Notes under the pieces: model-generated
Told to the model about the DNA's origin: nothing
Databases searched by the model: none
Seen by the model: only the letters and a program-made list of their open reading frames with translations
NCBI RefSeq assembly: GCF_020667895.1
Contig: NZ_JAFMPS010000002.1
Span: 15,131 to 79,130 of the forward strand
DNA: 64,000 bases
Direction of reading: 5' to 3'
Source: Alcanivorax sp. 1008
GTDB taxonomy: Bacteria > Pseudomonadota > Gammaproteobacteria > Pseudomonadales > Alcanivoracaceae
Part shown: positions 1-10,976 of the stretch, piece by piece
Position numbering within the stretch: position 1 is the stretch's first letter
Layout: each line of letters opens with the position of its first letter
Program-made: the position numbers and the translations under genes

Positions 1-1220
1 CGGCTAGTCAGCAAAGAACCCTCCGCCTTGATCAGCTTCTCCAGATCTGCAGCGCGGGCATAGTTCACACGGACATACTCGGTACGCAGCGGCGCCAGCG
101 CCTCAATTTTCTTCTGACTTTCCAGCTCTAGCTGCTCACGAGCGGCGATTTCATCCGCAGGAGCCACCAGAAGAACATTACCGATCTGACGCTTATCCAA
201 ACCTTTGGTCTTCAGAATCAGATCCAGAGCCTGATCCCAAGGCACGTTCTGCAGGCGCAAGGTAATACGACCAGTAACAGTATCCGAAGCAACCAGGTTG
301 AGACTGGTGAAATCGGCAACCAGCTGCAGAACCGAACGAACCTCAATATCCTGGAAGCTGAGCGACAGTTTTTCACCGGAATACTGGAATGCATCTTTCT
401 TACGCTTGGAGGCTTCAACCTGAGTCACCGGTTTAACATTGATGGTGAACATGTTGTCGGCCTGATAGGCAAGGTATTCCCAGCTGCCATCAGCCTCCAC
501 AATCATTACCGTACTTTGACCGTCGTAACGGGAGTCAATGAATTTAACCGGAGTAGCAAAGTCAGTCACATCGAGACGACGATGCAGATCCGTAGGCAGC
601 TTGGCACCAACGAATCGGGCAATAATCCGACCGCCCTCTTCGCGCACATCTACCGGAATAGAGGAAGATGAAAGACTGATATTGATCTGGCCTTCGCCCT
701 GACTGCCACGGCGGAAGTCCACAGTGCGCACATCCAGCGAGCCCGCATCTGGCACAGCCACTGCGCCATCGCTGGGGGCAGCCGCGGTCTGCGCTGCGGC
801 ATTGCCGTCGACGCCGAGCACGAGCACAAGATCATTACCCTGCACTTCCGTCTCGTAGCCCTGCAACTGGATCATGTTAACGATCAGTCGAGTACGATCC
901 TTGGCCTCTACGACCGTGATGCTGCGCGCATTGCCAGTACCCAAGTTGTGATACTTGGTCGTCAGACCACTGGTCGCATCTAACAAATCGAGGGCAATAC
1001 GGGCCGGCTTTTCGATGCTGTAACCCTTTACCTCCGGCGGAGCGCCATCAAACGCCAAGCGCACTTCCAGGCGATTGCCGGGTAGAGACGCGTAGCTAAT
1101 GTCTTTCAGAGTGGCTGCAGAGGCAACCGTCGTAATCACCGACACCAGCGCCGCGCCGAGGATCAGCGAAATTCTGCGAGCAGCTGAGTGCTTTTTTGTT
1201 CTAGCCATTTTGATTGTCAT
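1..1220 (-). CDS. pilQ: Type IV pilus secretin PilQ, N-terminal part (cut by window edge)
   Basis: N-terminal 406 residues of the outer-membrane secretin through which the type IV pilus leaves the cell; the C-terminal secretin channel lies beyond base 1. The ATG at 1220 is followed by a basic stretch and a hydrophobic signal segment (about residues 17-36, cleavage near A-S-A-A). Two AMIN domains, which bind peptidoglycan, are visible at about 37-135 and 162-265. An STN/secretin N-terminal segment follows at about 285-350, and the first residues of the next N domain at about 380. It is the last gene of the minus-strand pilMNOPQ operon, 20 nt after pilP. An alternative in-frame ATG lies four codons in. 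Family assignment is firm from domain order plus context. Confidence 0.95.
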   Translation of the reverse strand, partial: MTIKMARTKKHSAARRISLILGAALVSVITTVASAATLKDISYASLPGNRLEVRLAFDGAPPEVKGYSIEKPARIALDLLDATSGLTTKYHNLGTGNARSITVVEAKDRTRLIVNMIQLQGYETEVQGNDLVLVLGVDGNAAAQTAAAPSDGAVAVPDAGSLDVRTVDFRRGSQGEGQINISLSSSSIPVDVREEGGRIIARFVGAKLPTDLHRRLDVTDFATPVKFIDSRYDGQSTVMIVEADGSWEYLAYQADNMFTINVKPVTQVEASKRKKDAFQYSGEKLSLSFQDIEVRSVLQLVADFTSLNLVASDTVTGRITLRLQNVPWDQALDLILKTKGLDKRQIGNVLLVAPADEIAAREQLELESQKKIEALAPLRTEYVRVNYARAADLEKLIKAEGSLLTS

Positions 1221-1240
1221 GGTGTTATCCCCAGCTCCGT

Positions 1241-1786
1241 TTATTCAGCTAGCTTGATGGTACGGGCACGTTCGACCCATCCATCTTGCCCGTCGGGTAC
1301 GATTTCAAGTACGCCAACCGATGTTTCTGAAACGTCAATAATACGACCGAAATTTTTGCCCATGTGATTGCCGACCCGGGCCCGATTCACAGTGCCAGTC
1401 GGGTCCTTCACCAGCACCTCGAGGGGCTGTCCTGGGCGAGAAATCGAACCCACCATTTTCAGGGAGTCCAGAGTAAAGCGTTCCAGATATTCCCGCGGGC
1501 GAGTGAAGTCAGGCTCGACCTGCCGCCCCTGAGGAATCTCCACTCCAGAATCATCAATAGGCGGAGTAAAGGGCCCGCGCAGCTGATGCACTGAGTAAGA
1601 CACACTGGCAATCGGCGCAAATTCCGGCGGCGGCTCAATGCGACCTCTGGGCCGCGCCTTGATCTCTGCCATTTTTGCCTGCAGATCGGAGAAATCGCCC
1701 GAACCACCGCAGGCGGACAGGGAGGCCAGAGCCACTACTGCCAGCAGACTACGAAATGCAATTTTGACTTGGCGCGCGATCATCAT
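1241..1786 (-). CDS. pilP: Type IV pilus alignment lipoprotein PilP
   Basis: Inner-membrane lipoprotein of 181 residues that links the PilMNO alignment complex to the PilQ secretin. The N-terminus is a lipoprotein signal with lipobox LSAC, placing the lipidated cysteine at residue 26. A low-complexity Pro-rich linker (about 45-85) precedes the small beta-rich HR domain (about 90-175) that contacts PilQ in known pilus systems. Its ATG overlaps the pilO stop by 4 nt, implying translational coupling, and pilQ follows. Length is normal for the family. Confidence 0.95.
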   Translation of the reverse strand: MMIARQVKIAFRSLLAVVALASLSACGGSGDFSDLQAKMAEIKARPRGRIEPPPEFAPIASVSYSVHQLRGPFTPPIDDSGVEIPQGRQVEPDFTRPREYLERFTLDSLKMVGSISRPGQPLEVLVKDPTGTVNRARVGNHMGKNFGRIIDVSETSVGVLEIVPDGQDGWVERARTIKLAE

Positions 1787-2426
1787 TTACGCCTCCCCGC
1801 CGGAGCTGCCGCCCCAGACGCATAGCGATACGTTTTGGCGCTGATGGACATCTCAAGAAAGCGGTTTGCCGACTGACTAACCGGCTTGATGGAAAAGTCA
1901 TCCAACGTCACGATCCGCGGCAACGCAGCTACACCGCTAACAAATGAGCCGAAACCATGAAAGTCTCCGCGCACCGTCATCTTGATAGGAAGCTCGGCAT
2001 AAAACTCTCGCTCTACAACCGAACCTAACTCAATACGGTCAATCTCAAGGCCGCTGCCCAGACCAGTATGGGTAATGTCTTCAAGCAGACCAGGCACTTC
2101 GGTGTCCTTGGGCAGCTGGCTTAGTAGCGAGCCAAACATCTCCTCCATATCCACCATCTGCCTTTTATACTGCTCAAGATTCTGCGCTGTGAAGGCCTTC
2201 TTCTCATACTGCTGCATGAGGTTGGTCTCTTCATTCAGGTAGCGCTCTAGCTGACTGTTCTGCTCGACAATACTCAGGAAGTAGCCAGCTGCGAGCACCG
2301 CAACAAACACCAGCACCGCCGCACCAAACTTAACCGGCAATGGCCAGCCACCCACATTCTCAAAATCGAGATTCTGCAGGACATCCATCAACTCCTGCGG
2401 ATCAAAGGCCTTCTTATCGGCTTTGC

Positions 2427-2430
<4 letters not shown>
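1783..2430 (-). CDS. pilO: Type IV pilus inner-membrane protein PilO
   Basis: PilO (215 aa) pairs with PilN in the inner membrane and anchors PilP, aligning the pilus motor with the secretin. Visible features are a short cytoplasmic N-terminus, a single transmembrane helix at about 30-52, a periplasmic coiled coil (about 55-100) and a C-terminal alpha/beta ferredoxin-like domain. It overlaps pilN and pilP by 4 nt at either end, so the operon is tightly coupled. Confidence 0.95.
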
Positions 2431-4072
<1,642 letters not shown>

Positions 4073-4107
4073 CTATCTGGTTGTTATCGGACTATTTTTA
4101 TCGAAGA

Positions 4108-4136
4108 AATATACACTTACAGGATATTCATGTCTA
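4108..4136 (-). promoter_or_regulatory. Sigma-70 promoter for pilMNOPQ
   Basis: On the minus strand a -35 hexamer TAGACA (4131-4136) and a -10 hexamer TATATT (4108-4113) are separated by exactly 17 nt, in an A/T-rich island between the divergent pilM and ponA genes. Predicted transcription start is near 4101, giving a leader of about 38 nt to the pilM ATG. Five of six positions match consensus at each hexamer. No experiment supports it. Confidence 0.6.
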
Positions 4137-4195
4137 ATCACTTTAGGAATAATTAATAACAGAAAGGATGTTAGATCACAACTTGCTTTGCCCCA

Positions 4196-4201
4196 TATAA
4201 T
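4196..4201 (+). promoter_or_regulatory. Candidate -10 element for ponA
   Basis: A perfect TATAAT lies 64 nt before the chosen ponA ATG. No convincing -35 is found 16-19 nt upstream, so this is only a candidate; the promoter may depend on an activator. Confidence 0.35.
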
Positions 4202-4265
4202 GACGGGCTTCACGGGTGGCTTCCGGCCTACCCCCCAAAATGACAGTTTTTCAGGTTTGAAAATC

Positions 4266-6794
4266 ATGCAGTTACGAAGACCTTGGTGGCGCTGGCTACT
4301 GTTGGCAGCAACCCTTTCCGTCGCCGGCACCATCATGGTGCTTAATGCCGCCTACTTATATCTGGCCCCGCAACTGCCCCCAGCCAGCCAGTTGAGCGAT
4401 GTGTCTTTCCAAATCCCCCTGCGGGTTTACTCGGCTGACGGACTGCTAATTGGCGAGTTCGGCGACAAGCGCAGGACGCCCCTTAAATACGAGCAACTGC
4501 CACCAATGTTTGTTAAGGCCGTACTGGCAGCGGAGGATGACCGCTTCTTCGAGCATGGCGGCGTGGACGTGCGCGGCCTGCTCCGAGCCTTTGCTGAACT
4601 GCTGCGCTACCGCGAGATCCGCTCCGGCGGATCAACCATTACCATGCAGGTAGCGCGCAACTTCTTTCTTGATCGCGAGCAGAAATTCCTTCGTAAATTC
4701 AATGAGATAGTGCTTTCCCTGGAAATTGAGTCGGTGCTCAGCAAGGAGCAGATATTCGAGCTCTATATGAACAAGATTTTCCTTGGCCACCGCGCCTATG
4801 GCGCGGAAGCCGCCGCCCAGGTCTATTACGGCAAATCAATCAGCGAGCTTGATCTGCCCCAGTGGGCAATGATCGCTGGCCTACCCAAGGCGCCGTCCGC
4901 TTACAACCCGATTACCAATCCAGACCGTGCCTTGAGCCGGCGCAACTGGATTCTACGGCGCATGCACAAAGTTGGCTTTATCGATAAAGAGCAACTGGAT
5001 ATTGCTCGCGCCGCACCTGTGGACGTCCGCTATCACGGCCCGGCGCCAGAGCTGGACGCATCCTATCTGGCGGAAATGGTGCGCCGCGAAGTGGTTGCCC
5101 GATTCGGTGCAGAGAACGCCTATACCAGCGGCCTTCGGGTTTACACCACACTGGAAGGGCCGCGTCAGGCAGCAGCGGTGCACGCGCTGCGTTCTGGCTT
5201 GCACGAATACGATGAACGCCATGGCTGGCGCGGCGCAGAAGCCTCCCTTGATATAGGAGAGCTAGACCCGCTGCCGGAGCCAGAGCTGGTTACCGATAAC
5301 GACGAGTCCATCGCATTGCTGCACCAGTGGACCGCACTGCTGCGCCCATTTAACCCCATTGCTGACCTGCAGCCAGCACTGATCATTAGCACCGGAGAGC
5401 AAGATGCCAAAGCGCTTCTTGCCAACGGCCAACAGGTCACACTGAGCTGGGAAAACATTCAGTGGGCACGGCGCTATATTGACGTCGACACCGTCGGCGC
5501 CGAGCTTACGCGGACAACCGATGCCATCAAAGCTGGCGACGTAGTGCGGCTGCGAGAAATCATTATTGAAGGCAATAGTCAGTGGCGTCTGGCACAGATT
5601 CCGGCGGCACAAAGCGCGCTGGTAGCGCTGGACCCAAAAACTGGTGCTGTGCGCTCGCTGGCTGGTGGCTTCAGCTTCAACCAGTCAAATTTCAACCGCG
5701 CCCTTCAAGGACAGCGTCAAGCAGGCTCCGCGCTCAAGCCGTTTATCTATACAGCCGGACTGAGCAAAGGCCTGACCCCTGCCTCGCTAATCAATGACGC
5801 GCCAATCGTTTTTGAAGACTCGGCGCTAGAGACAGCATGGCGCCCCACCGGCGCAAGCAGCCGCTTCTATGGTCCGACCCGTCTTCGTGAGGCGCTGTAC
5901 CGCTCTCTCAATCTGGTATCGATTCGCCTGCTGCAACAAACCGGCATCAGTAACACGGTGGCTACGCTGAAGGAGTTTGGCCTGCCCACCGAGCGATTCC
6001 AGCGCGATCTCTCTCTGGCACTTGGCAGTGCCGCATTGACGCCCATGGAAATGGCAACCGGGTACAGCGTGTTCGCCAATGGCGGCTTCCGCGTTGAGCC
6101 CTGGTTCATGCAGCGCATCGACGATAACCAGAACAACACCCTGTGGCTCGCCCCCGAGATAGTGCTGTGCGACCCGGAGTGCCCAACAGAATCAGCGGAG
6201 CAGACAGAGGTAGCAGATACAGTAGAGCCAGAGCTGCCCATCGCGAATCCCAAAGAAGTGGTCAGCGAGCAAAGTGTATTGCCGACTCCCGAACCCATCG
6301 AAGTTCAGCGCGCGGTGGACGCACGCTATGTATGGCTGATGGACTCCATGCTTAAAGACGTGGTGCGCCGTGGCACCGCCTACCGGGTAAGTCAGCTGGG
6401 CCGGCGCGATCTTGCCGGCAAAACCGGCACCACCAACGATCAGGTTGATGCCTGGTTCGTCGGCTACTCTCCTGCACTGGTGGCCGCCGTCTGGGTAGGC
6501 TTTGATGAACCAACATCCCTTGGCCGCGGCGAGTATGGTGGCAGAGCCGCACTGCCAATCTGGATGGAGTACATGACCAATGCACTGCAGGGCGTAGAGG
6601 AGCAACAATTACCTCAGCCCGCTGGCATTGTCACCGCTCGAATCAATACATCGAGCGGAAAACTGGCTCGCCCCGGCGACGCAGACGCCATCTTTGAATA
6701 CTTTATTGAAGGCACAGTGCCCGAGCAGGATAGCAACAGCCCATCTGAGTCCATCCACGACGATGTACAAGATGAACCTGAGCATCTGTTCTGA
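4266..6794 (+). CDS. mrcA: Penicillin-binding protein 1A (bifunctional transglycosylase/transpeptidase)
   Basis: Class A PBP (842 aa), also called ponA, that polymerises and crosslinks peptidoglycan at the periplasmic face. One N-terminal transmembrane helix (about 12-34) precedes the GT51 glycosyltransferase domain, with the EDDRFFEH motif (catalytic Glu90) and GGSTITMQ. An OB-like insert follows. The transpeptidase domain has SxxK (Ser488, SALK), an SLN triad and KTGT (Lys719). A Pro/Glu-rich acidic insertion lies just before the KTG region. I chose ATG 4266 because the open frame upstream to 3978 runs antisense into pilM and lacks a plausible N-terminus. It is divergent from pilM, as in pseudomonads. 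Confidence 0.95.
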   Translation: MQLRRPWWRWLLLAATLSVAGTIMVLNAAYLYLAPQLPPASQLSDVSFQIPLRVYSADGLLIGEFGDKRRTPLKYEQLPPMFVKAVLAAEDDRFFEHGGVDVRGLLRAFAELLRYREIRSGGSTITMQVARNFFLDREQKFLRKFNEIVLSLEIESVLSKEQIFELYMNKIFLGHRAYGAEAAAQVYYGKSISELDLPQWAMIAGLPKAPSAYNPITNPDRALSRRNWILRRMHKVGFIDKEQLDIARAAPVDVRYHGPAPELDASYLAEMVRREVVARFGAENAYTSGLRVYTTLEGPRQAAAVHALRSGLHEYDERHGWRGAEASLDIGELDPLPEPELVTDNDESIALLHQWTALLRPFNPIADLQPALIISTGEQDAKALLANGQQVTLSWENIQWARRYIDVDTVGAELTRTTDAIKAGDVVRLREIIIEGNSQWRLAQIPAAQSALVALDPKTGAVRSLAGGFSFNQSNFNRALQGQRQAGSALKPFIYTAGLSKGLTPASLINDAPIVFEDSALETAWRPTGASSRFYGPTRLREALYRSLNLVSIRLLQQTGISNTVATLKEFGLPTERFQRDLSLALGSAALTPMEMATGYSVFANGGFRVEPWFMQRIDDNQNNTLWLAPEIVLCDPECPTESAEQTEVADTVEPELPIANPKEVVSEQSVLPTPEPIEVQRAVDARYVWLMDSMLKDVVRRGTAYRVSQLGRRDLAGKTGTTNDQVDAWFVGYSPALVAAVWVGFDEPTSLGRGEYGGRAALPIWMEYMTNALQGVEEQQLPQPAGIVTARINTSSGKLARPGDADAIFEYFIEGTVPEQDSNSPSESIHDDVQDEPEHLF

Positions 6795-6807
6795 GACGAT
6801 TGCCAGA

Positions 6808-6855
6808 CGAGAGAAATAAAAAAGGCCGGATAACCGGCCTTTTTTATTTCTCTCG
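6808..6855. terminator. Bidirectional terminator between ponA and maeB
   Basis: A perfect 22-bp inverted repeat (6808-6829 and 6834-6855) with a 4-nt loop ATAA. The G/C core GGCCGG/CCGGCC is flanked by A6 on one side and T6 on the other, so it gives a U-tract in both directions. It sits between two convergent genes and serves both. Confidence 0.93.
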
Positions 6856-6859
6856 AATA

Positions 6860-8131
6860 TTACTGAGGAAAGACATCATCTACTGTGCTTAACGGGTAGT
6901 GGGCTGGATAACCTTTACCGGCCACACCTGAGTCAACCGCCGCTCTCGCAACAGCTGCAGATACAATACCAAGCAGACGCGGATCGGTAGGCTTGGGAAT
7001 AATGTACTCCGGGCCAAACGACAAGCCTTCACCACCATATGCATCCAGCACCACCTGCGGAACCGGTTCGTGAACCAGCGCAGCAATGGCATGCACTGCA
7101 GCAATTTTCATCTCTTCATTGATAGCCCGGGCTCGTACATCCAGCGCGCCGCGGAAGATATAGGGGAAGCCCAGTACATTGTTAACCTGATTAGGATAGT
7201 CGGAGCGACCGGTAGCAATAATCGCATCCGGGCGAACGGCGCGGGCCAACTCGGGGCGAATTTCCGGGTCCGGATTAGCCAGCGCAAAAATGATCGGCTT
7301 CGGCGCCATTTTCAGCACCATATCCTGCGTCAGCATATCGGCGCCAGACACACCAATAAACACATCCGCGCCATCAATTGCATCATCCAGGGTGCGCTTG
7401 TCAGTGTCATTGGCAAACGCGGCCTTGAACTGGGTAAGATCGTTGCGGCGAGAATGAATTACACCCTTGCGATCCAGTACCAGAATATTTTCCTTACGCG
7501 CGCCCATCTCTATGAGCAGCTTGATCGACGCCACGCCGGCGGCACCAGCCCCGACACAAACCACGCGAATATCTTCAATCTTTTTCTGCTGAATGCGCAA
7601 AGCATTGACGAGGCCTGCTGCAACCACAATTGCAGTGCCGTGCTGATCGTCATGGAATACCGGGATGCTGCACCGCTCTTTCAGAGTACGCTCGATTTCG
7701 AAACACTCCGGCGCCTTGATATCTTCAAGGTTAATGCCGCCAAAGGTTTTGTGAATGCGCACCACCGTATCAATAAAGGCCTGCGTAGACTCGGCCTCCA
7801 TTTCAATATCGAATACGTCGATTCCGGCAAACAGCTTGAACAGAATGCCTTTACCTTCCATCACCGGTTTGGAGGCCAGGGCACCAAGATCGCCCAAACC
7901 AAGAATAGCGGTGCCATCACTTATCACTGCCACCAGATTACCTTTCGAGGTGTAGCGATAAGCCAGCTCCGGCTCGCGAGCAATTTCCCGTACCGGCTCG
8001 GCAACACCTGGGCTATAGGCAAGAGACAGGTCACGCATGGTGGCGGCCGGCTTGGTCACTTCCACGCTGATTTTCCCCGGACGGGGTTTAGCGTGATATT
8101 CCAGTGCCGCCTGTTTCAATTCATCAGACAT
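6860..8131 (-). CDS. maeB: Malic enzyme, short form without phosphotransacetylase domain
   Basis: Oxidative decarboxylation of malate to pyruvate with NAD(P)+ reduction (423 aa). The N-terminal malic domain shows [11 protein letters not shown] and [18 protein letters not shown] Rossmann domain begins with [16 protein letters not shown] near residue 190, followed by the DRKG segment. Many proteobacterial MaeB proteins carry a C-terminal phosphotransacetylase-like half (about 750 aa in total); this one stops after the malic-enzyme part. Cofactor preference cannot be read from sequence alone. It shares the strong terminator with ponA and lies downstream of rpmE on the same strand, separated by a terminator. 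Confidence 0.93.
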   Translation of the reverse strand: MSDELKQAALEYHAKPRPGKISVEVTKPAATMRDLSLAYSPGVAEPVREIAREPELAYRYTSKGNLVAVISDGTAILGLGDLGALASKPVMEGKGILFKLFAGIDVFDIEMEAESTQAFIDTVVRIHKTFGGINLEDIKAPECFEIERTLKERCSIPVFHDDQHGTAIVVAAGLVNALRIQQKKIEDIRVVCVGAGAAGVASIKLLIEMGARKENILVLDRKGVIHSRRNDLTQFKAAFANDTDKRTLDDAIDGADVFIGVSGADMLTQDMVLKMAPKPIIFALANPDPEIRPELARAVRPDAIIATGRSDYPNQVNNVLGFPYIFRGALDVRARAINEEMKIAAVHAIAALVHEPVPQVVLDAYGGEGLSFGPEYIIPKPTDPRLLGIVSAAVARAAVDSGVAGKGYPAHYPLSTVDDVFPQ

Positions 8132-8266
8132 GACTTGCCTCTCTTAGACCTGCTTGATCCGCCCAAACCTTGGCCGGAGCCTTGGCTGCCCGGCTGTCTG
8201 CCGGAAAACACCGGCACCAATGCCGGCCATGCTATACAGACTGTTTCTGGGGCCCGATTAAACGCA

Positions 8267-8289
8267 AAAAGCACCCTGCGGGTGCTTTT
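8267..8289 (-). terminator. Rho-independent terminator of rpmE
   Basis: Ten-base arms AAAAGCACCC (8267-8276) and GGGTGCTTTT (8280-8289) with a 3-nt loop; read on the minus strand the stem ends in a U-run. It lies 27 nt after the rpmE stop and separates rpmE from maeB. Confidence 0.88.
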
Positions 8290-8315
8290 CGCTTGAGTCA
8301 CCAGACCTAACCAGA

Positions 8316-8537
8316 TCAGGACTTCTTGCGTGACCCGATAGCGCCGAAACGCTGCTTGAACTTGTCGATCTGGCCACCGGTATCGGAAACCTTCTGGCTG
8401 CCGGTATAGAACGGGTGGCAAGCTGAACAAACGTCAACCAGAAAATCATCACCGCGGGTCGAGCGGGTCTTGATGACATTGCCGCAAGAGCAGGTAATGG
8501 TGACGTCTTTGTATTCGGGATGGATATCTGCTTTCAT
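8316..8537 (-). CDS. rpmE: 50S ribosomal protein L31, zinc-binding type
   Basis: Ribosomal protein L31 (73 aa). Four cysteines arranged as C16-x-C18 and C37-xx-C40 mark the zinc-containing C+ form, as opposed to the zinc-free YkgM-type paralogue used during zinc starvation. A good ribosome site (GGAG) precedes the ATG at 8537. It is divergent from priA and has its own terminator, so it is probably monocistronic. Confidence 0.97.
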   Translation of the reverse strand: MKADIHPEYKDVTITCSCGNVIKTRSTRGDDFLVDVCSACHPFYTGSQKVSDTGGQIDKFKQRFGAIGSRKKS

Positions 8538-8561
8538 GACTCGACTCCTGGCGTGTCGCTA

Positions 8562-8579
8562 CCCGAAACCGTTTTCGGG
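8562..8579 (-). promoter_or_regulatory. Stem-loop in the rpmE leader
   Basis: A 7-bp stem CCCGAAA/TTTCGGG (8562-8568 with 8573-8579) closes a 4-nt loop, 25 nt before the rpmE start. It may be a leader control element or an operator; its function is unknown. Confidence 0.35.
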
Positions 8580-8694
8580 CACCACACTATCGGCTTGCGC
8601 CGGGCAAATTTGAGCGCGAATCATACCAGCTTGTCTTGGCGACGCAAGCAGGGCAGGCGACAATCCTGCCTTTATCTGTTGCCGAGAGCCATTG

Positions 8695-10896
8695 ATGCCC
8701 CCTTCCCCATCCACTCTGGTGCTAAAGGTTGCCGTACCGGCGCCGTTGCGGCAGCTGTTTGACTATCTGCCCGGCAGAAGTGGGGAGCTGCCGGCACCCG
8801 GCTGCCGCTGCGAGGTGCCCTTCGGCAATCGGATGCTGATTGGCGTGGTCTGGGGTCATCAGCAAAGCGAAGTAGAGAGCAGCAAACTTAAGCCCATCCG
8901 CCGGGTCATCGACCAGCAACCGCTGCTTGATGAGGACCTGATGGCGCTGTGTGACCATGCCGCCAGCTACTACCACCACCCCATAGGCGATGTTGTCGCC
9001 ACCATGCTGCCTGTGCTGCTACGTCAGGGTAACGAAGCTCTATTACCCGGCCGATTGGAGTGGCAGCTTACCGCCCAGGGTCGCTTTGCCGAGCCTTCGG
9101 CGCTAAACCGGGCACCGCGACAGCAGCAGGCACTGGAGCTACTGCAGCAACACCCCGCCGGGCTGCCCGCTGACATGCTTGCCGGTCTGGACATCCAGCG
9201 TACCGCTCTGACGTCTCTGGAAAAAAAGGGCTGGGTGGTACTCCGCGAAGTCGAATCCAAGGCACCGGCCCCACGCAGCCTGATGGCCGAAGTACCGCCC
9301 ACGCCAGGCACCGAACAGCTGGCTGCCATCAAGGCGATTCAGGGATCCAAGGGCTTTACCCCGTTTTTGCTGGATGGCATCACCGGCAGCGGTAAAACCG
9401 AAGTCTATCTACAGGCCATGGCGCCGCTACTGGCGGAAAAAAAGCAGATTCTGGTGCTGGTGCCGGAGATCGGCCTGACTCCACAGACCGTGCGGCGCTT
9501 TGAAAAGCGCTTCAACGTACCTGTAATCAGCCTGCACTCTGGCCTGACCGACCGCGAGCGTTTGCATGGCTGGCTGCGCGCCCGCCGGGGTGAAGCGGGC
9601 ATTATTCTGGGCACCCGCTCGGCCATTTTTACCCCGCTACTGCAGCCTGGCATGATCATCGTCGACGAGGCCCACGATGGCTCACTGAAACAACAGGACG
9701 GCCTGCGCTACTCGGCCCGCGACCTTGCTGTGTGGCGCGCCCGACTGCTGGACATCCCGGTGGTTCTGGGTAGTGCCACACCGGCACTGGAAACCCTGCA
9801 GCTTGCCAGAGCAGGTCGCTACCGCCATCTGAAGCTCAGCGAGCGAGCGGGCAACGCCGTGCCACCAACGCTGCTACTGGAGGACTGTCGCAGCCTGCCA
9901 GGACGGCAGCCCATTAGCCCTAACAGCCTGAAGGCCATTGAAGAAACCCTGAACAAAAAACAGCAGGCGCTGGTATTCCTGAACCGCCGCGGCTACTCAC
10001 CATTGATCCATTGCCACGACTGCGGCTGGGAGGCCGAGTGTCGCCACTGCAGCGTGCACATGACCTGGCACAAGAGCGACAACCGGCTGATCTGTCACCA
10101 CTGTGGCGCCCAGCAACGCATCCCCCGGCACTGCCCGGGTTGTGGCTCAAGCAATCTGGGCGATGCCGGCACCGGCACAGAAAAGCTGGAAGAACTGCTC
10201 AAGGCCCGACTACCAGATTGCAACATCATCCGCGTCGATCGCGACAGCACCCGGCGCAAGGGCAGTCTGGATGCGGCCCTGAAAAAGGCCCATAGCGGCG
10301 CCCCCGCCATTTTGGTGGGCACCCAGATGTTGGCCAAAGGCCACCACTTTCCCAACCTTACGCTGGCGGTGATCCTCGACGCCGACGGTGGCTTTTTAAG
10401 CTCTGACTTTCGTGGCCCTGAACACGCCGGGCAGCTCATCCTTCAGGTTGCCGGCCGCACTGGTCGGGAGCAGGTCGCTGGGCGGGTCCTGATTCAAAGT
10501 CGCCACCCGGAACACCCGTTACTGCACATACTACTGGCTGGCGATTACAACAAGCTGGCTGATGCCCTGTTGGGTGAGCGCCGCGATATAGGCCTGCCCC
10601 CGTTCGGTCATTTGGCATTAATCCGTGTGGAGGCCGCAAAAATCGATCAGGGCATGTCTCTGCTTGGTGACATTGCTCAGCTGGAAGGGCTTCCCGAGGG
10701 GGTTCAACTGCTCGGCCCCATTCCGGCGCCCATCGAGCGCCGTCAAGGTCGCTTTCGCAGCCAGCTGCTACTGCTTGGCCCGGACCGGCCACCACTGCAC
10801 CGCGCCATTGATGTGATGCTGGCCCGCCTGGACAGCCACCCGCTGGCGCGTAAATGTCGCTGGCATCTGGATGTGGACCCGGTGGACCTTCTTTAA
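8695..10896 (+). CDS. priA: Primosomal replication restart helicase PriA
   Basis: 3'-5' DNA helicase (733 aa) that reloads the replisome at collapsed forks. The N-terminal DNA-binding region covers about 1-200. Walker A GITGSGKT lies near residue 228 and DEAH, in IIVDEAHD, near 325. A Cys-rich zinc region with several CxxC pairs ([13 protein letters not shown] ... CHHCG ... CPGCG) follows at about 440-490, then helicase motifs V and VI ([25 protein letters not shown]). ATG 8695 is preferred over TTG 8692, directly before it. It is divergent from rpmE and precedes argS, as in pseudomonads. Confidence 0.96.
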   Translation: MPPSPSTLVLKVAVPAPLRQLFDYLPGRSGELPAPGCRCEVPFGNRMLIGVVWGHQQSEVESSKLKPIRRVIDQQPLLDEDLMALCDHAASYYHHPIGDVVATMLPVLLRQGNEALLPGRLEWQLTAQGRFAEPSALNRAPRQQQALELLQQHPAGLPADMLAGLDIQRTALTSLEKKGWVVLREVESKAPAPRSLMAEVPPTPGTEQLAAIKAIQGSKGFTPFLLDGITGSGKTEVYLQAMAPLLAEKKQILVLVPEIGLTPQTVRRFEKRFNVPVISLHSGLTDRERLHGWLRARRGEAGIILGTRSAIFTPLLQPGMIIVDEAHDGSLKQQDGLRYSARDLAVWRARLLDIPVVLGSATPALETLQLARAGRYRHLKLSERAGNAVPPTLLLEDCRSLPGRQPISPNSLKAIEETLNKKQQALVFLNRRGYSPLIHCHDCGWEAECRHCSVHMTWHKSDNRLICHHCGAQQRIPRHCPGCGSSNLGDAGTGTEKLEELLKARLPDCNIIRVDRDSTRRKGSLDAALKKAHSGAPAILVGTQMLAKGHHFPNLTLAVILDADGGFLSSDFRGPEHAGQLILQVAGRTGREQVAGRVLIQSRHPEHPLLHILLAGDYNKLADALLGERRDIGLPPFGHLALIRVEAAKIDQGMSLLGDIAQLEGLPEGVQLLGPIPAPIERRQGRFRSQLLLLGPDRPPLHRAIDVMLARLDSHPLARKCRWHLDVDPVDLL

Positions 10897-10907
10897 GCTT
10901 CTCAAGT

Positions 10908-10932
10908 GCCGGCAGGAAAACCTGCCGGCTTT
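10908..10932 (+). terminator. Terminator after priA
   Basis: Nine-base arms GCCGGCAGG and CCTGCCGGC with an AAAA loop, then TTTGCCTT. It lies between priA and argS and suggests that argS has its own promoter. Confidence 0.75.
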
Positions 10933-10976
10933 GCCTTACAATCGCCGGCCATTATCCGCCGTGTTTCGGACAACCA

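Noticed and set aside
7070-8296. A 408-codon open frame on the plus strand across maeB
   Set aside because: It is antisense to a clear malic enzyme gene, has no recognisable domain or ribosome site, and its composition is that of a shadow frame.
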